Notes: generated from the letters alone by a model not told the origin. Numbered from the stretch's first letter, positions 17,040 to 25,918 are shown. The stretch: 64,000 bases of DNA from Nocardiopsis alborubida (GCF_012396365.1 NZ_JAAXPG010000008.1:124001-188000); one strand, 5' to 3'. Numbers and translations are program-made.

Positions 17040-18515
17040 CTAGCGGCGCCTCTGCCCGCCGTACCCCTCACCGCGCTCGAACTGCTCGCGCATCGCGGCG
17101 CCCTGCTGGCGCTGGTACTCGTCGGCCATCTGCTGCTGGCGCTCGGCGGCCGCGGAGAGCGCGCCCTGCGCGGAGTCCAGGACCTCCCTGGCCCCACCCG
17201 AGCCGCCGGAGCCGCCCGCTCCGCCCAGCGGTGCCCGCGAACCCCGGCCGTCCATCACCTGGGGCAGCAACTGCGCGGTCAGCAGCGTCGACAGCGCCGA
17301 GGCGTCCCCCGCACCGGCCTCGGTCTGCACCACCACCGGGCGCGGGGCGCGCCCGGCCAGGGTGGCGCCCACGTCCAGGCGGCGGCGGGCCAGCTCGTAC
17401 TCCAGCACCGCCCGGTTGTCCCGGTAGGCCGTGGCCAGGCGCTCCTGCGCCTTCGCCTCGTTCTCGGCGGCCACCAGGTCGGCGCGCCCGCGCGTCTCGA
17501 TCTCGTAGCGCACCCGCTGCGCCTCGGTCTCCTGCTCCTCCAACATCTGCGCCACGTCCTTGCGCGCCTTGTTGAGGGAGGCGTTGACCTCGACGATCTT
17601 GGCGTCACGGGTCTTCTTGGAGCGCTCGATGTCCATCAGCAGGGTGTCGATCCGGCGCTTGCGCGTCAGCTCCCACTCCTGCTCGTAGGCCACCAGCTCC
17701 TTGGCCACCCGCTCCCGGGTGGACAGGTGCTGCTGGTACTGGCTGGGCAGCTGCACGTCGGGGATGTTGCAGCCGGTGATCCGCACGCCGTACTTCTCCA
17801 GCTGCCCGTTGAGCAGGCGGCGCATGTCCTCGACGTTGGAACCGCGCAGGTCGTAGGCGGACTCGGTGTTGACCAGGCGGCTGCGCTGACGGATGGCGTC
17901 CTGCACCGCGCTGGAGAGCACGAGGTCGAAGTTGCTCGCGCCGATGATCGTCACGAACCGGATCGGGTCGGTGATCTGGAACTTGAGGAAGAACTCGATC
18001 GACTTCAGCGGCACGTTCTCCCGCGTGGGGCAGGCCAGGACCGGCGCCGTGTAGGGGATCTCCGTGCGGGTGTCCACCACGAAGTCCACCCGCGACCACG
18101 GGTGCCACAGGTAGTGGCGGCCCGGGCCGATCGGCTTCACGATCGCGCCGTACTTGGTGAGGATGCCGTGCGTGCCCTCCTCGATCTCGACGATCGAGCT
18201 GCGCCACCACCACAGACCCGCCACGACGATGCTGAGGAGGCCGACGATCAGGGTCGGCACGGCCAGCACGACGTAGGCGACCCCGAAGCCGAACCCGCCC
18301 GCCGAGGCGTTGAGGGCCATCATCAGCGCCGAGCACAGGGCGAACAGGCCGAACCAGACCAGAACGGTCCACCGCAGGCCGCGGTTGTCGCGCGGGATGA
18401 CCACGGGAACGATCGCGCCCTGGTCGCCGCCGCGCAGCAGACCCGCCAGGTCGCCCCAGGAGGCGAGGGACTCCTTGATGCTGGAGCCGCCGCCGGCGTT
18501 CACTGACTGGCTCAT
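17040..18515 (-). CDS. SPFH/band-7 membrane scaffold protein, second of a coupled pair
   Basis: A 491-residue stomatin/prohibitin/flotillin-type protein. Two hydrophobic segments (about residues 47-68 and 76-100) precede the SPFH domain (about 105-300, beginning SSIVEIEEGTHGILTKYG and containing HYLWHPWSRVDFVVDTRTEI). A charged coiled-coil follows (about 300-385) and then a Gly-rich, Gln/Arg-rich C-terminus with GGAGGSGGSGG. Its ATG abuts the TAG stop of the upstream SPFH gene with no gap, and its ribosome binding site (GGGAGGT) lies inside that gene, so translation is coupled. SPFH pairs such as HflK/HflC form mixed ring assemblies in membranes; a similar hetero-oligomer is likely here. No protease gene is adjacent. 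Confidence 0.85.
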   Translation of the reverse strand: MSQSVNAGGGSSIKESLASWGDLAGLLRGGDQGAIVPVVIPRDNRGLRWTVLVWFGLFALCSALMMALNASAGGFGFGVAYVVLAVPTLIVGLLSIVVAGLWWWRSSIVEIEEGTHGILTKYGAIVKPIGPGRHYLWHPWSRVDFVVDTRTEIPYTAPVLACPTRENVPLKSIEFFLKFQITDPIRFVTIIGASNFDLVLSSAVQDAIRQRSRLVNTESAYDLRGSNVEDMRRLLNGQLEKYGVRITGCNIPDVQLPSQYQQHLSTRERVAKELVAYEQEWELTRKRRIDTLLMDIERSKKTRDAKIVEVNASLNKARKDVAQMLEEQETEAQRVRYEIETRGRADLVAAENEAKAQERLATAYRDNRAVLEYELARRRLDVGATLAGRAPRPVVVQTEAGAGDASALSTLLTAQLLPQVMDGRGSRAPLGGAGGSGGSGGAREVLDSAQGALSAAAERQQQMADEYQRQQGAAMREQFERGEGYGGQRRR

Positions 18516-20330
18516 CTACTGACCTCCCTCGTCGGGGCCGAAGCCCTGGGTGCCGCGCGACCACGGCGGCGGGGGCGGGTCCTCGGGGAACCGCCGGGGT
18601 GCGTCCGAGGAGGGCGGCGCGTCGGCCGACGGCCGGGCGGAGTCCTGCTCCCGCGGGGCCTCGTGCCGACCGTGCGTCTCCTGGGACTCTTGTGTTGCCT
18701 GAGGCCCCTTGGGCGCCTCGGACATGCGCTCGTCGATGGCCTGCTCGGAGACGGACTGGCGGATCTCCTCCACCAGCTCCTCCCCCGGGTCCTCGCCCCG
18801 GCCCCGTTCGGCCCTGGGGTCGTCGGCGTCCCGGACCAGCGCGCTGATCTCCTGCTCGCGCTCGGCGATACGGCCCCGGATGGCCCCGAGGCGGGAGCGG
18901 ATGGCCTCCATGTCCTCCTGCGAGAACAGGGCGGTGTCGGCCTGACCGATGATCTCCTGCGCGATGCGCAGGTAGTCGACGCTGGCGGAGTCGCCCGACC
19001 CGATCCGCAGGACCTGCGGGAGGCTGTCGGCGACACCCTCCAGCTTGTCCAGAAGGGTCTCGCGGAAGCGGTAGTTGAGGATCTCGGGGGCGTCGGCGGC
19101 GCTGACCGCGCGGATGTCCAGGGCCTGGGCCTGCAACAGGGCCGCGTTGGCGTTGGCCTCGGACTCGGCCTCGACGAAGCGCTGGTGGGCCAGGGAGCGG
19201 GCCCGGTTGGTCTCGCGTTCCAGGGCGGTGTCCATCTGCGCCTGGTACTGGGCGATGTCGGCCTGGATCGCGGACAGGGTCTCGTTGAGGGTCGCCAGCT
19301 CCTTGTTCAGGTCACCCTCGTTCTGCTCCTTGCGCAGCTGGAGCTCGTACTCGAAGGTGTAGGCGTCCTTGGCGACGCGGACCATCTCCGGCGCCGCCAG
19401 GTCCATCCGGTACTCCTGGTTGGAGGGCTCGGCGTGGGTGATGTTGGCGCTGGTCAGCTCCACGATCCCGCTGAACTGGCGGTTGAGCTGCTCCACCAGG
19501 CTCTGGGTGTTGTCGCCGACCATGTCGTAGATGGCGGAGGCCTGCTGCTCGTAGATGAGGCTGCGGGTGGTCTCGCTGATCGCGTTGTTCAGCTTCTCCT
19601 GGAAGCCGTTCACGCCGCCCAGCGTGTAGACGAAGTCGGTGGCGTTGACGATCCGGAACTGCACGAACAGGTCTATGGAGGCCTGCACACCGCTCTTGGT
19701 GGGCGCCGAGCGGATCGGCGCGTTGAAGGGGTACTCGCGGGTGGTGTTGACGATGTAGGAGACGCGCTTCCAGGGGTTGAAGAGCGTGACCCGCCCGGCC
19801 TTGAAGACGTTCTCCATCTTGCCGAAGCGGGTGACGATGGCCTCGCAGCCCTCCGGCACCATCACCATGCCCTGGCGCCACCACATGAACACGGCCACCG
19901 CGATGGTGATCAACCAGTAGTGGATGCCGAAGACGGGGTTGACCAGGGGGTTTCCACCGCTGACGGCCTGGGGGGCCAGGACGAGGACGGCGCCCACCAC
20001 ACCGAGGGCCACCAGCGCGATGGCCGGGAGCATCGTCACGAAGGTGCGCCCGCGGGGGATGACCATGGGACAGATGACGTGGATCGGTCCGCCGTCGCCG
20101 CGCTCGTAGTAGCTGCGGTTGATCGCCTCGCCCGCGTTGTTGAGGGACGTGCTCTTCTGCTCGATGCGGGTGCCGACGGAGTCACCCTGTTCACGGGCGG
20201 CGACGAAGTCCCGGGGGTCGAGGCCACCGCCCTCGGTGGCCTGTTGCAGCGCGTCGGACACCGCCTGGCGCGGATCGCCCCCCTGGGCGACGGCACCGGC
20301 CGCGCCGCGCACGGTCTGCGCGAACGACAT
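18516..20330 (-). CDS. SPFH/band-7 membrane scaffold protein, first of a coupled pair
   Basis: A 604-residue SPFH protein with an 85-residue soluble N-terminus, two hydrophobic segments (about 98-120 and 135-152), an SPFH domain (about 155-350) with GMVMVPEGCEAIVTRFGKME and YIVNTTREYPFNAP, a long coiled-coil (about 350-440), a helical region, and an 80-residue Pro/Glu/Asp-rich tail. The architecture mirrors its downstream partner. The ATG at 20330 has AAGGAG nine bases upstream; an ATG at 20336 is only three bases from it. The upstream gap contains a 22-base perfect palindrome. It probably forms a hetero-oligomeric ring with the neighbouring SPFH protein; what the ring organises is unknown. 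Confidence 0.85.
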   Translation of the reverse strand: MSFAQTVRGAAGAVAQGGDPRQAVSDALQQATEGGGLDPRDFVAAREQGDSVGTRIEQKSTSLNNAGEAINRSYYERGDGGPIHVICPMVIPRGRTFVTMLPAIALVALGVVGAVLVLAPQAVSGGNPLVNPVFGIHYWLITIAVAVFMWWRQGMVMVPEGCEAIVTRFGKMENVFKAGRVTLFNPWKRVSYIVNTTREYPFNAPIRSAPTKSGVQASIDLFVQFRIVNATDFVYTLGGVNGFQEKLNNAISETTRSLIYEQQASAIYDMVGDNTQSLVEQLNRQFSGIVELTSANITHAEPSNQEYRMDLAAPEMVRVAKDAYTFEYELQLRKEQNEGDLNKELATLNETLSAIQADIAQYQAQMDTALERETNRARSLAHQRFVEAESEANANAALLQAQALDIRAVSAADAPEILNYRFRETLLDKLEGVADSLPQVLRIGSGDSASVDYLRIAQEIIGQADTALFSQEDMEAIRSRLGAIRGRIAEREQEISALVRDADDPRAERGRGEDPGEELVEEIRQSVSEQAIDERMSEAPKGPQATQESQETHGRHEAPREQDSARPSADAPPSSDAPRRFPEDPPPPPWSRGTQGFGPDEGGQ

Positions 20331-20514
20331 AGGCATGGGCTCCTTGGTCGGAGGTCGGGAACTATCGGCTACGACGTCGCGTATCGCGGTCCGGTTCCAG
20401 GTGGGAGCCTGTTTCGTGACCGGAGGGGCCGTAGCGGACAGCACCAAGCCTGTCATGGGACGCGTCCAGAACCCAGAGCCGCGTACCGGAGCGTGACGGG
20501 AACGCACCCCGCGG

Positions 20515-20536
20515 GTCCGGCCCGCGCGGGCCGGAC
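20515..20536. promoter_or_regulatory. 22-base perfect palindrome between divergent genes
   Basis: GTCCGGCCCGC followed directly by its reverse complement, in the gap between the leftward SPFH operon and the rightward small membrane protein. Operator or cruciform-forming element; function unknown. Confidence 0.4.
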
Positions 20537-20616
20537 GGCACCGCCGCCGGGCGGCGGATAACGTCGTTGGCGCACGCAGCCACCGGCTCCGGCCGCAGCG
20601 AGAGGGGACACCACCG

Positions 20617-20922
20617 ATGCCCGCAGTACCCAGTTCCGTCCTGACCACCGCGGGCCTGATCGGCGGCTACACGGTGGCCCGCGCGACGGGCAGCCGCCCG
20701 CTGGGCGGGGCCGTGCTGGCCGCGTTCGGCGCCGCGGCATTCGAGACCTGGCGCCGCCGCTCGGGGGTGGGCACGGCGGTCGCGCTCACCGGCGTGTACG
20801 TGGGCGCGTTCGGGCTGTCCCACCCGCTGGCGAGGAGGGTCGGCGCCTGGCCCGCCGTGCTGGGGGTGACCGCCGTGACCGCCGCGGTCGCGGCCGTCTC
20901 GGGAGACCGCGGCCGCGGCTGA
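20617..20922 (+). CDS. small membrane protein of unknown function
   Basis: A 101-residue, strongly hydrophobic protein with three candidate membrane helices (VLTTAGLIGGYTVARA, GGAVLAAFGAAAFETW, GTAVALTGVYVGAFGLSHPLA) and a fourth short one near the C-terminus. GAGAGGGGA precedes the ATG by about eight bases. It is divergent from the SPFH operon and could share regulation with it. No family recognised. Confidence 0.6.
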   Translation: MPAVPSSVLTTAGLIGGYTVARATGSRPLGGAVLAAFGAAAFETWRRRSGVGTAVALTGVYVGAFGLSHPLARRVGAWPAVLGVTAVTAAVAAVSGDRGRG

Positions 20923-20938
20923 CACGGAACCCGCGCGC

Positions 20939-20970
20939 CGGGGAGGGGGCGCGGACCCGCCCCCTCCCCG
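20939..20970. terminator. strong terminator between converging genes
   Basis: Perfect 13-base stem (20939-20951 with 20958-20970) and a six-base loop, between the small membrane gene and nrdJ. It is placed to stop transcription from both sides. Confidence 0.85.
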
Positions 20971-20990
20971 AGCCGTCCGTCCGCCGCGGA

Positions 20991-23834
20991 TCAGCTGCAG
21001 CCGCTGGTGGCTCCGCAGCCCTCGCAGGCGTAGCAGCTGCCCGACGGGCGCATCTTGGTACCGCAGGTCACGCACAGCGGAGCGTCCGCCACGAAGCCCT
21101 TGCCCTCCATCAGCTCCGCGGTGGAGTGCGCCCGGGTCGGCCGCTCCGCCGCCGCGTGCGGCTCCTCCACCGGGGCCGCCGGGGTCTCCTCGGCGGCGTC
21201 CGCCCCGCGGGTGGCCGCGGACTGGGCGTAGGACTCCACCTGCGCGGCGACCTGGGCCGGATCCTCCCCCGCCACCTGCGCCTGGCGCTCGGCGGCCGAC
21301 AGCACCCCCAGCGCGGCGCGCTCCTCGTAGGGCAGGTGGTCCAGGGCCAGGCGGCGGAAGATGTAGTCCACCACCGACTGGGCCATGCGGATGTCCGGGT
21401 CGTCGGTCATGCCCGCCGGGTCGAACCGCATGTTCGTGAACTTGTCCACGTAGGTCTCCAGCGGGACCCCGTACTGGAGGGCGATGGAGATCGCGATGGA
21501 GAAGGCGTCCATCACCCCGGCCAGGGTGGACCCCTGCTTGCCGAGCTTCATGAACACCTCGCCCAGGCCGTCGTCAGGATAGGAGCCCGCGGTGATGTAG
21601 CCCTCGGCCCCGCCCACGGAGAACGACGTGGTCTCGCTCGGGCGCTTCTTGGGCAGGCGGCGTCGGACCGGCCGGTGCACCTCGACGGTCCGCACCTCGG
21701 GCTCGGCCTCCTTCTCCCGCGTCCCGCCGGTGGACAGCGGCTGGCCCACCTTGCAGTTGTCGCGGTAGACGGCGAGCGCCTTCAGGCCCATCCGCCAGCC
21801 CTCGAAGTAGATGTGCTCGAAGTCCTCGACCGAGGCCTCCTCCGGCACGTTCACCGTCTTGGAGATCGCGCCGGACAGGAAGGGCTGCACCGCGGCCATC
21901 ATCCGCACGTGGCCCATGGGCCGGATGTAGCGGAGCCCCATCGCGCAGTCGAACACCTCGTAGTGCTCGGCGCGCAGGCCGGGCGCGTCCACGACGTGGC
22001 CGTTCTCGGAGACGTACTCGACGACGGCCTCGATCTGCTCGTCCTGGTAGCCGAGGTTGCCCAGCGCGCGCGGGATGGCCTGGTTGACGATCTGCATGGA
22101 GCCGCCGCCGACCAGCTTCTTGAACTTGACCAGCGAGAAGTCCGGCTCGATGCCGGTGGTGTCGCAGTCCATCATGAAGCCGATGGTCCCAGTGGGCGCG
22201 AGAAGGCTCGCCTGGGCGTTGCGCCAGCCGTTGCGCTCGCCGATCCTGAGGCACTCGGCCCACTCGCGGGTGGCCGCGGCGTGGATCGGCTCCTCCAGGG
22301 TTCCGACGGTGCGCAGGTCGTCGTTGGCGGCGGCGTGCTTGCGCATGACCCTCTTGTGGGCCCGCTCGTTGCGCCGGTAGCCGTCGTAGGGGCCGACCAC
22401 CCCGGCCAGCTCGGCGCTGCGCCGGTAGGCGGTGCCGGTCATCAGCGAGGTCACGGCGGCGGCGACGGCGCGCCCGCCCTCGGAGTCGTAGGCGTGGCCG
22501 GTCGCCATGAGCAGGGCGCCCAGGTTGGCGTAGCCGATACCGAGCTGCCGGTAGGCGCGGGTGGTCTCGCCGATCTTCTCCGTGGGGAAGTCGGCGAAGG
22601 TGATGGAGACGTCCATCGCCGTGATGACCAGCTCGGTGAGCGCGGTGAAGCGCTCCACGTCGAAGGTGTCGTCCTCGCGCAGGAACTTCAGCAGGTTGAT
22701 CGAGGCCAGGTTGCAGGACGAGTCGTCCAGATGGAGGTACTCACTGCACGGGTTGCTCGCACTGATGCGCCCGCTCTCGGGCGTGGTGTGCCAGTCCTGG
22801 ATCGTGCCGTCGTACTGGATGCCCGGGTCCGCGCACTCCCAGGCGGCCCTGGCCATGCGCTGGAACAGCTCCTTGGCGTCCACCGTGGCGACGACCTCGC
22901 CGGTGGTGCGCGAGGTCAGGCCGAAGTCGGAGCCGCTCTCCACGGCGCGCATGAACGCGTCGGAGACCCGCACGGAGTTGTTGGCGTTCTGGTACTGGAC
23001 GCTGAACATGTCGCCGCCGCCGAGGTCGACGTCGAACCCGGCGTCGCGCAGGGCACGGATCTTGTGCTCCTCGCGGGCCTTGGTCTCGACGAAGTCCTCG
23101 ATGTCGGGGTGGTCCACGTCCAGCACGACCATCTTGGCGGCCCGGCGGGTGGCGCCGCCGGACTTGATGGTCCCGGCCGAGGCGTCGGCGCCGCGCATGA
23201 AGGAGACGGGCCCGGAGGCGGTCCCGCCGGAGGAGAGCAGCTCCTTGCTGGAGCGGATGCGCGAGAGGTTCACACCCGCGCCGGACCCGCCCTTGAAGAT
23301 GATCCCCTCCTCCTTGTACCAGTCCAGGATCGACTCCATGGTGTCGTCCACGGAGAGGATGAAACACGCACTGACCTGGGCTTTTGCATTCGTGCCGACG
23401 TTGAACCACACCGGGGAGTTGAAGCTGAACAGCTGGTGGGCGAGGGCGTGCTTGAGCTCGTGGTCGAAGACCTCGGCGTCCTCGGCGGAGGCGAAGTAGC
23501 CGTGCTCGCGGCCGGTCTCGGTGTAGACGCCGACGACGCGGTCGATGAGCTGCTTGAGGCTCCACTCGCGCTCGGGGGTGCCGACCGCGCCGCGGAAGTA
23601 CTTGCTCGCCACGATCTGGGTGGCGTTCATCGACCAGGAGGCGGGGAACTCCACTCCGCGCTGCTCGAAGTTGACCGTGCCGTCGCGCCAGTTGGTCATG
23701 ACGACGTCGCGGCGCTCCCACTCCAGGGAGTCGTAGGGGTGCGTGCCCGGGGAGGTGAAGACGCGCTTCACCCTGATCCCCTTGCGGTTCCCCTTGCCCT
23801 TGCGTCCGGCCTGGCCGCTGGCGGTTTCCGTCAT
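20991..23834 (-). CDS. nrdJ: adenosylcobalamin-dependent (class II) ribonucleoside-diphosphate reductase
   Basis: A 947-residue class II ribonucleotide reductase that makes deoxyribonucleotides without oxygen, using vitamin B12. Family motifs include GGSGAGVNLSRIRSS, NPCSEYLHLDDSSCNLAS, and LAPTGTIGFMMDCDTTGIEP in the catalytic barrel. The C-terminus ends in a zinc-ribbon-like Cys cluster (CVTCGTKMRPSGSCYACEGC) carrying the redox cysteines that re-reduce the active site. Length matches streptomycete NrdJ. The ATG at 23834 is chosen over an in-frame codon 18 bases upstream because GGGGAGG lies seven bases before it. It is downstream of nrdR in the same direction. Confidence 0.97.
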   Translation of the reverse strand: MTETASGQAGRKGKGNRKGIRVKRVFTSPGTHPYDSLEWERRDVVMTNWRDGTVNFEQRGVEFPASWSMNATQIVASKYFRGAVGTPEREWSLKQLIDRVVGVYTETGREHGYFASAEDAEVFDHELKHALAHQLFSFNSPVWFNVGTNAKAQVSACFILSVDDTMESILDWYKEEGIIFKGGSGAGVNLSRIRSSKELLSSGGTASGPVSFMRGADASAGTIKSGGATRRAAKMVVLDVDHPDIEDFVETKAREEHKIRALRDAGFDVDLGGGDMFSVQYQNANNSVRVSDAFMRAVESGSDFGLTSRTTGEVVATVDAKELFQRMARAAWECADPGIQYDGTIQDWHTTPESGRISASNPCSEYLHLDDSSCNLASINLLKFLREDDTFDVERFTALTELVITAMDVSITFADFPTEKIGETTRAYRQLGIGYANLGALLMATGHAYDSEGGRAVAAAVTSLMTGTAYRRSAELAGVVGPYDGYRRNERAHKRVMRKHAAANDDLRTVGTLEEPIHAAATREWAECLRIGERNGWRNAQASLLAPTGTIGFMMDCDTTGIEPDFSLVKFKKLVGGGSMQIVNQAIPRALGNLGYQDEQIEAVVEYVSENGHVVDAPGLRAEHYEVFDCAMGLRYIRPMGHVRMMAAVQPFLSGAISKTVNVPEEASVEDFEHIYFEGWRMGLKALAVYRDNCKVGQPLSTGGTREKEAEPEVRTVEVHRPVRRRLPKKRPSETTSFSVGGAEGYITAGSYPDDGLGEVFMKLGKQGSTLAGVMDAFSIAISIALQYGVPLETYVDKFTNMRFDPAGMTDDPDIRMAQSVVDYIFRRLALDHLPYEERAALGVLSAAERQAQVAGEDPAQVAAQVESYAQSAATRGADAAEETPAAPVEEPHAAAERPTRAHSTAELMEGKGFVADAPLCVTCGTKMRPSGSCYACEGCGATSGCS

Positions 23835-23856
23835 CGCCGGGCCTCCCCTCACTCGT

Positions 23857-23879
23857 GGGCACGGTCACCGACCGTGCCC
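23857..23879 (-). promoter_or_regulatory. hairpin in the nrdR-nrdJ spacer
   Basis: GGGCACGGTC / GACCGTGCCC, a perfect ten-base stem with a three-base loop. It lies 22 bases upstream of the nrdJ start, close to its ribosome binding site. It may protect the downstream message, set the nrdR:nrdJ ratio, or act as an attenuator. Confidence 0.5.
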
Positions 23880-23943
23880 GGCGTCCCTCTGTCCCGGGAG
23901 TGGTGTGGCCCCGCGCGCGGTCGGCGTGCGGGCCCCGGGTGCG

Positions 23944-24447
23944 CTATCCCGTGGTGGCGCCGCTCCGGTCGCCGGCCCCGGCGCCCTCGCCGGTCTCGGC
24001 CTCGCGGTCCTGGCGCAGGCTGGCGATCTCGGCCTCGAAGTCGGAGAGGCTCTCGAAGCCGCGGTAGACGCTGGCGAAGTGCAGGTAGGCGACCTCGTCC
24101 AGGTCACGCATCGGGCCGAGGATGGCCAGGCCGATCTCGTGGGCCGGGACCTCGGCCACACCGCGGCCGCGGATCTCCTCCTCGACCTGCTGGCCGAGCT
24201 TGGCCAGGGCGTCCTCGGAGACGGGGCGCCCCTGGCAGGCCCGGCGCACCCCGGCGATGATCTTGGTCCGGCTGAAGGGCTCGGTGACCCCCGAGCGCTT
24301 GGCCACCATCAGCAGGACGGTCTCCTGGGTGGTGAACCTGCGCTCGCAGACGGGGCAGGACCGGCGGCGCCGGATGGCCGCGCCGTCGTCGGTGGACCTG
24401 CTGTCGATCACCCTGGTGTCCGGATGGCGACAGAACGGACAGTGCAC
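23944..24447 (-). CDS. nrdR: transcriptional repressor NrdR
   Basis: A 167-residue ATP/dATP-sensing repressor of ribonucleotide reductase genes. The N-terminal zinc ribbon is clear ([13 protein letters not shown] ... [13 protein letters not shown], four cysteines), followed by the ATP-cone domain ([22 protein letters not shown] onward) that reads the nucleotide pool. A 20-residue Gly/Ala-rich tail is extra. It precedes nrdJ by 109 bases and is presumably co-transcribed with it. Two NrdR-box-like sequences lie 50-100 bases upstream, so the operon is likely autoregulated. Confidence 0.97.
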   Translation of the reverse strand: MHCPFCRHPDTRVIDSRSTDDGAAIRRRRSCPVCERRFTTQETVLLMVAKRSGVTEPFSRTKIIAGVRRACQGRPVSEDALAKLGQQVEEEIRGRGVAEVPAHEIGLAILGPMRDLDEVAYLHFASVYRGFESLSDFEAEIASLRQDREAETGEGAGAGDRSGATTG

Positions 24448-24498
24448 CCTGGTTCACCTGCTTCTCTCACCGAACGACAACGCCTAGGTACCACTAAA

Positions 24499-24514
24499 CC
24501 ACAACTTCTGGGCA
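24499..24514. promoter_or_regulatory. NrdR box 1 (imperfect)
   Basis: Reading the minus strand, TGCCCAGAAGTTGTGG agrees with box 2 at 12 of 16 positions. Its start is 31 bases from that of box 2, about three helical turns, as expected for paired NrdR boxes. Confidence 0.7.
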
Positions 24515-24529
24515 ACCACTCCTACCGAA

Positions 24530-24545
24530 ACACCAGATGTTGTGG
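24530..24545. promoter_or_regulatory. NrdR box 2 (good match)
   Basis: ACACCAGATGTTGTGG fits the near-palindromic NrdR consensus ACACnAnATnTnGTGT except for the final base. It lies 83-98 bases upstream of the nrdR start codon. Confidence 0.78.
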
Positions 24546-24934
24546 TCGAACCTAGACTTCTTCCTGACCCGCCGCAACCCTGGCGCGGGTGTGTCCCGAC
24601 ACGGCCGAGCGGCCACGCGGCATCTCGGCCCGCGGCGGCGGGGTGGGGCGGGGGGAGTCGGCGCGGCCGGACTGCTCCGGGACCCGGCACCGCGGTCAAG
24701 GATAGCGTCGCCGACCGGAGCCGCCGCGCCCCGACGGCGGGCGCCGGAATCCCGGTGGCACCGGGTTTTCGGTCGAGCCGACGCCCCAGGATAAGACCCC
24801 CACACCTGGCCGGAACCGCTGTCGCGGGCACGCGTTCGCACATTCCGGGGACAACAGCGCGTGAACGCGTGTACACACGTAAGTGCAGGCCGGAAATTGA
24901 CCGCGAATACGCGCGGCGACAATTGTCCCCGGCC
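24546..24934. other. intergenic stretch between divergent nrdR and lexA
   Basis: Nearly 390 bases without a supported gene. The left part is GC-rich; the last 100 bases, nearer lexA, turn AT-richer and contain GTGAACGCGTGTACACACG-like partial palindromes near 24861-24880. I see no B12 riboswitch consensus here. Confidence 0.5.
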
Positions 24935-24950
24935 TCGAACGCTTGTTTGA
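24935..24950 (+). promoter_or_regulatory. LexA SOS box upstream of lexA
   Basis: TCGAAC-GCTT-GTTTGA matches the actinobacterial/Bacillus SOS box TCGAAC-N4-GTTCGA at 11 of 12 specified bases. With TTGTCC near 24922 as -35 and TGATAT just after the box as -10, it would overlap the promoter, giving autorepression. Confidence 0.85.
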
Positions 24951-25097
24951 TATCACCGTGTGCAACGACTAAAGTTGACCTTGATTTCACACCGGTTTCG
25001 CCATCACGTGGACCCCCAGGTCGGCACGGTCGCGGACCGGGGGTGGCCAGTCACACAAGCAGGCCCTGACCGAACCGAATGCCGAGGAGGCCCGGCC

Positions 25098-25817
25098 GTG
25101 CCGGAGGAGAATCCCGGAACCGCAGACACCGCCACCGTTCTCGCACCAGCGGAGAACGCGGGCGGGTCCACGCCCGAAGCCCCCAAACTCACCGCACGCC
25201 AGCAGAGCGTGCTGAACTGCATCCAGCGCTATGTCCGGGAGCGGGGTTTCCCCCCCTCGATAAGGGAAATCGGGGAAGCGGTCGGCCTGTCCAGCCCGTC
25301 CAGCGTGGCGCACCAGCTCAAGGTCCTCCAGCGCAAGGGCTACCTGCACCGCGACCAGAACCGGCCGCGCGCGGTCGAACTGCGCACGCCCGGACGCGCC
25401 TCGGGGCAGACCCTGGTACCCGAGGACATCGACCTCTCCCGCGCCGCGGCCGTGCCGCTGGTCGGCCGGATCGCCGCCGGCGGTCCGATCCTGGCCGAGG
25501 AGTCGGTGGAGGACGTGCTCGCCCTGCCGCGCCAGCTGGTGGGTGAGGGGCGCCTGTTCATGCTCACCGTGGTCGGTGACTCGATGACCGACGCCGCCAT
25601 CACCGACGGCGACATGGTGGTGGTGCGCCAGCAGCAGGACGCCAACAACGGCGACATCGTGGCGGCGCTGCTCGACGACGAGGCGACCGTCAAGGTGCTG
25701 CGCCGCGAGGAGGGCGGCCACGTGTGGCTGATGCCGCGCAACGAGGCCTACGAGCCGATCAACGGCGACGACGCCACCATCCTCGGCAAGGTGGTCGCGG
25801 TCATGCGCCGCGTCTGA
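25098..25817 (+). CDS. lexA: LexA repressor
   Basis: A 239-residue SOS repressor and latent self-cleaving protease. The winged helix-turn-helix ([20 protein letters not shown] ... [13 protein letters not shown]) is followed by the cleavage site Ala-Gly in [12 protein letters not shown], the catalytic Ser in VVGDSMTDA and the Lys in EATVKVLRR. The GTG at 25098 is selected because GGAGG lies seven bases upstream; the frame is open 46 codons further, running through the promoter and SOS box, so that part is unlikely to be translated. Autoregulation is indicated by the SOS box. A hairpin follows the stop. Confidence 0.97.
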   Translation: MPEENPGTADTATVLAPAENAGGSTPEAPKLTARQQSVLNCIQRYVRERGFPPSIREIGEAVGLSSPSSVAHQLKVLQRKGYLHRDQNRPRAVELRTPGRASGQTLVPEDIDLSRAAAVPLVGRIAAGGPILAEESVEDVLALPRQLVGEGRLFMLTVVGDSMTDAAITDGDMVVVRQQQDANNGDIVAALLDDEATVKVLRREEGGHVWLMPRNEAYEPINGDDATILGKVVAVMRRV

Positions 25818-25835
25818 GAGCCCGTGTGCCCGCGT

Positions 25836-25867
25836 CCCCGGCCCCTCTCCCCTCGGAGGGACCGGGG
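25836..25867 (+). terminator. lexA terminator hairpin
   Basis: CCCCGG-c-CCCTC pairs with GAGGG-a-CCGGGG around a loop of about eight bases, 19 bases past the lexA stop. Confidence 0.65.
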
Positions 25868-25912
25868 GCGCTTCCCCCTGTGGACGACGCGGGGCCGACG
25901 GGCGCGGGCCGC

Positions 25913-25918
25913 TAGTCT
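25913..25918 (+). promoter_or_regulatory. -10 box of a leaderless hydrolase gene
   Basis: TAGTCT followed by six bases and then the GTG at 25925, so transcription should start at the first base of the start codon. Confidence 0.6.

Noticed and set aside
21126..24260. Open frame of about 1040 codons on the plus strand
   Set aside because: Antisense to nrdJ and nrdR, whose minus-strand products carry clear family motifs.
24546..25097. Possible cobalamin riboswitch for nrdRJ
   Set aside because: I see no B12-box-like conserved segment or long structured leader on the nrdR side; regulation by NrdR boxes suffices.
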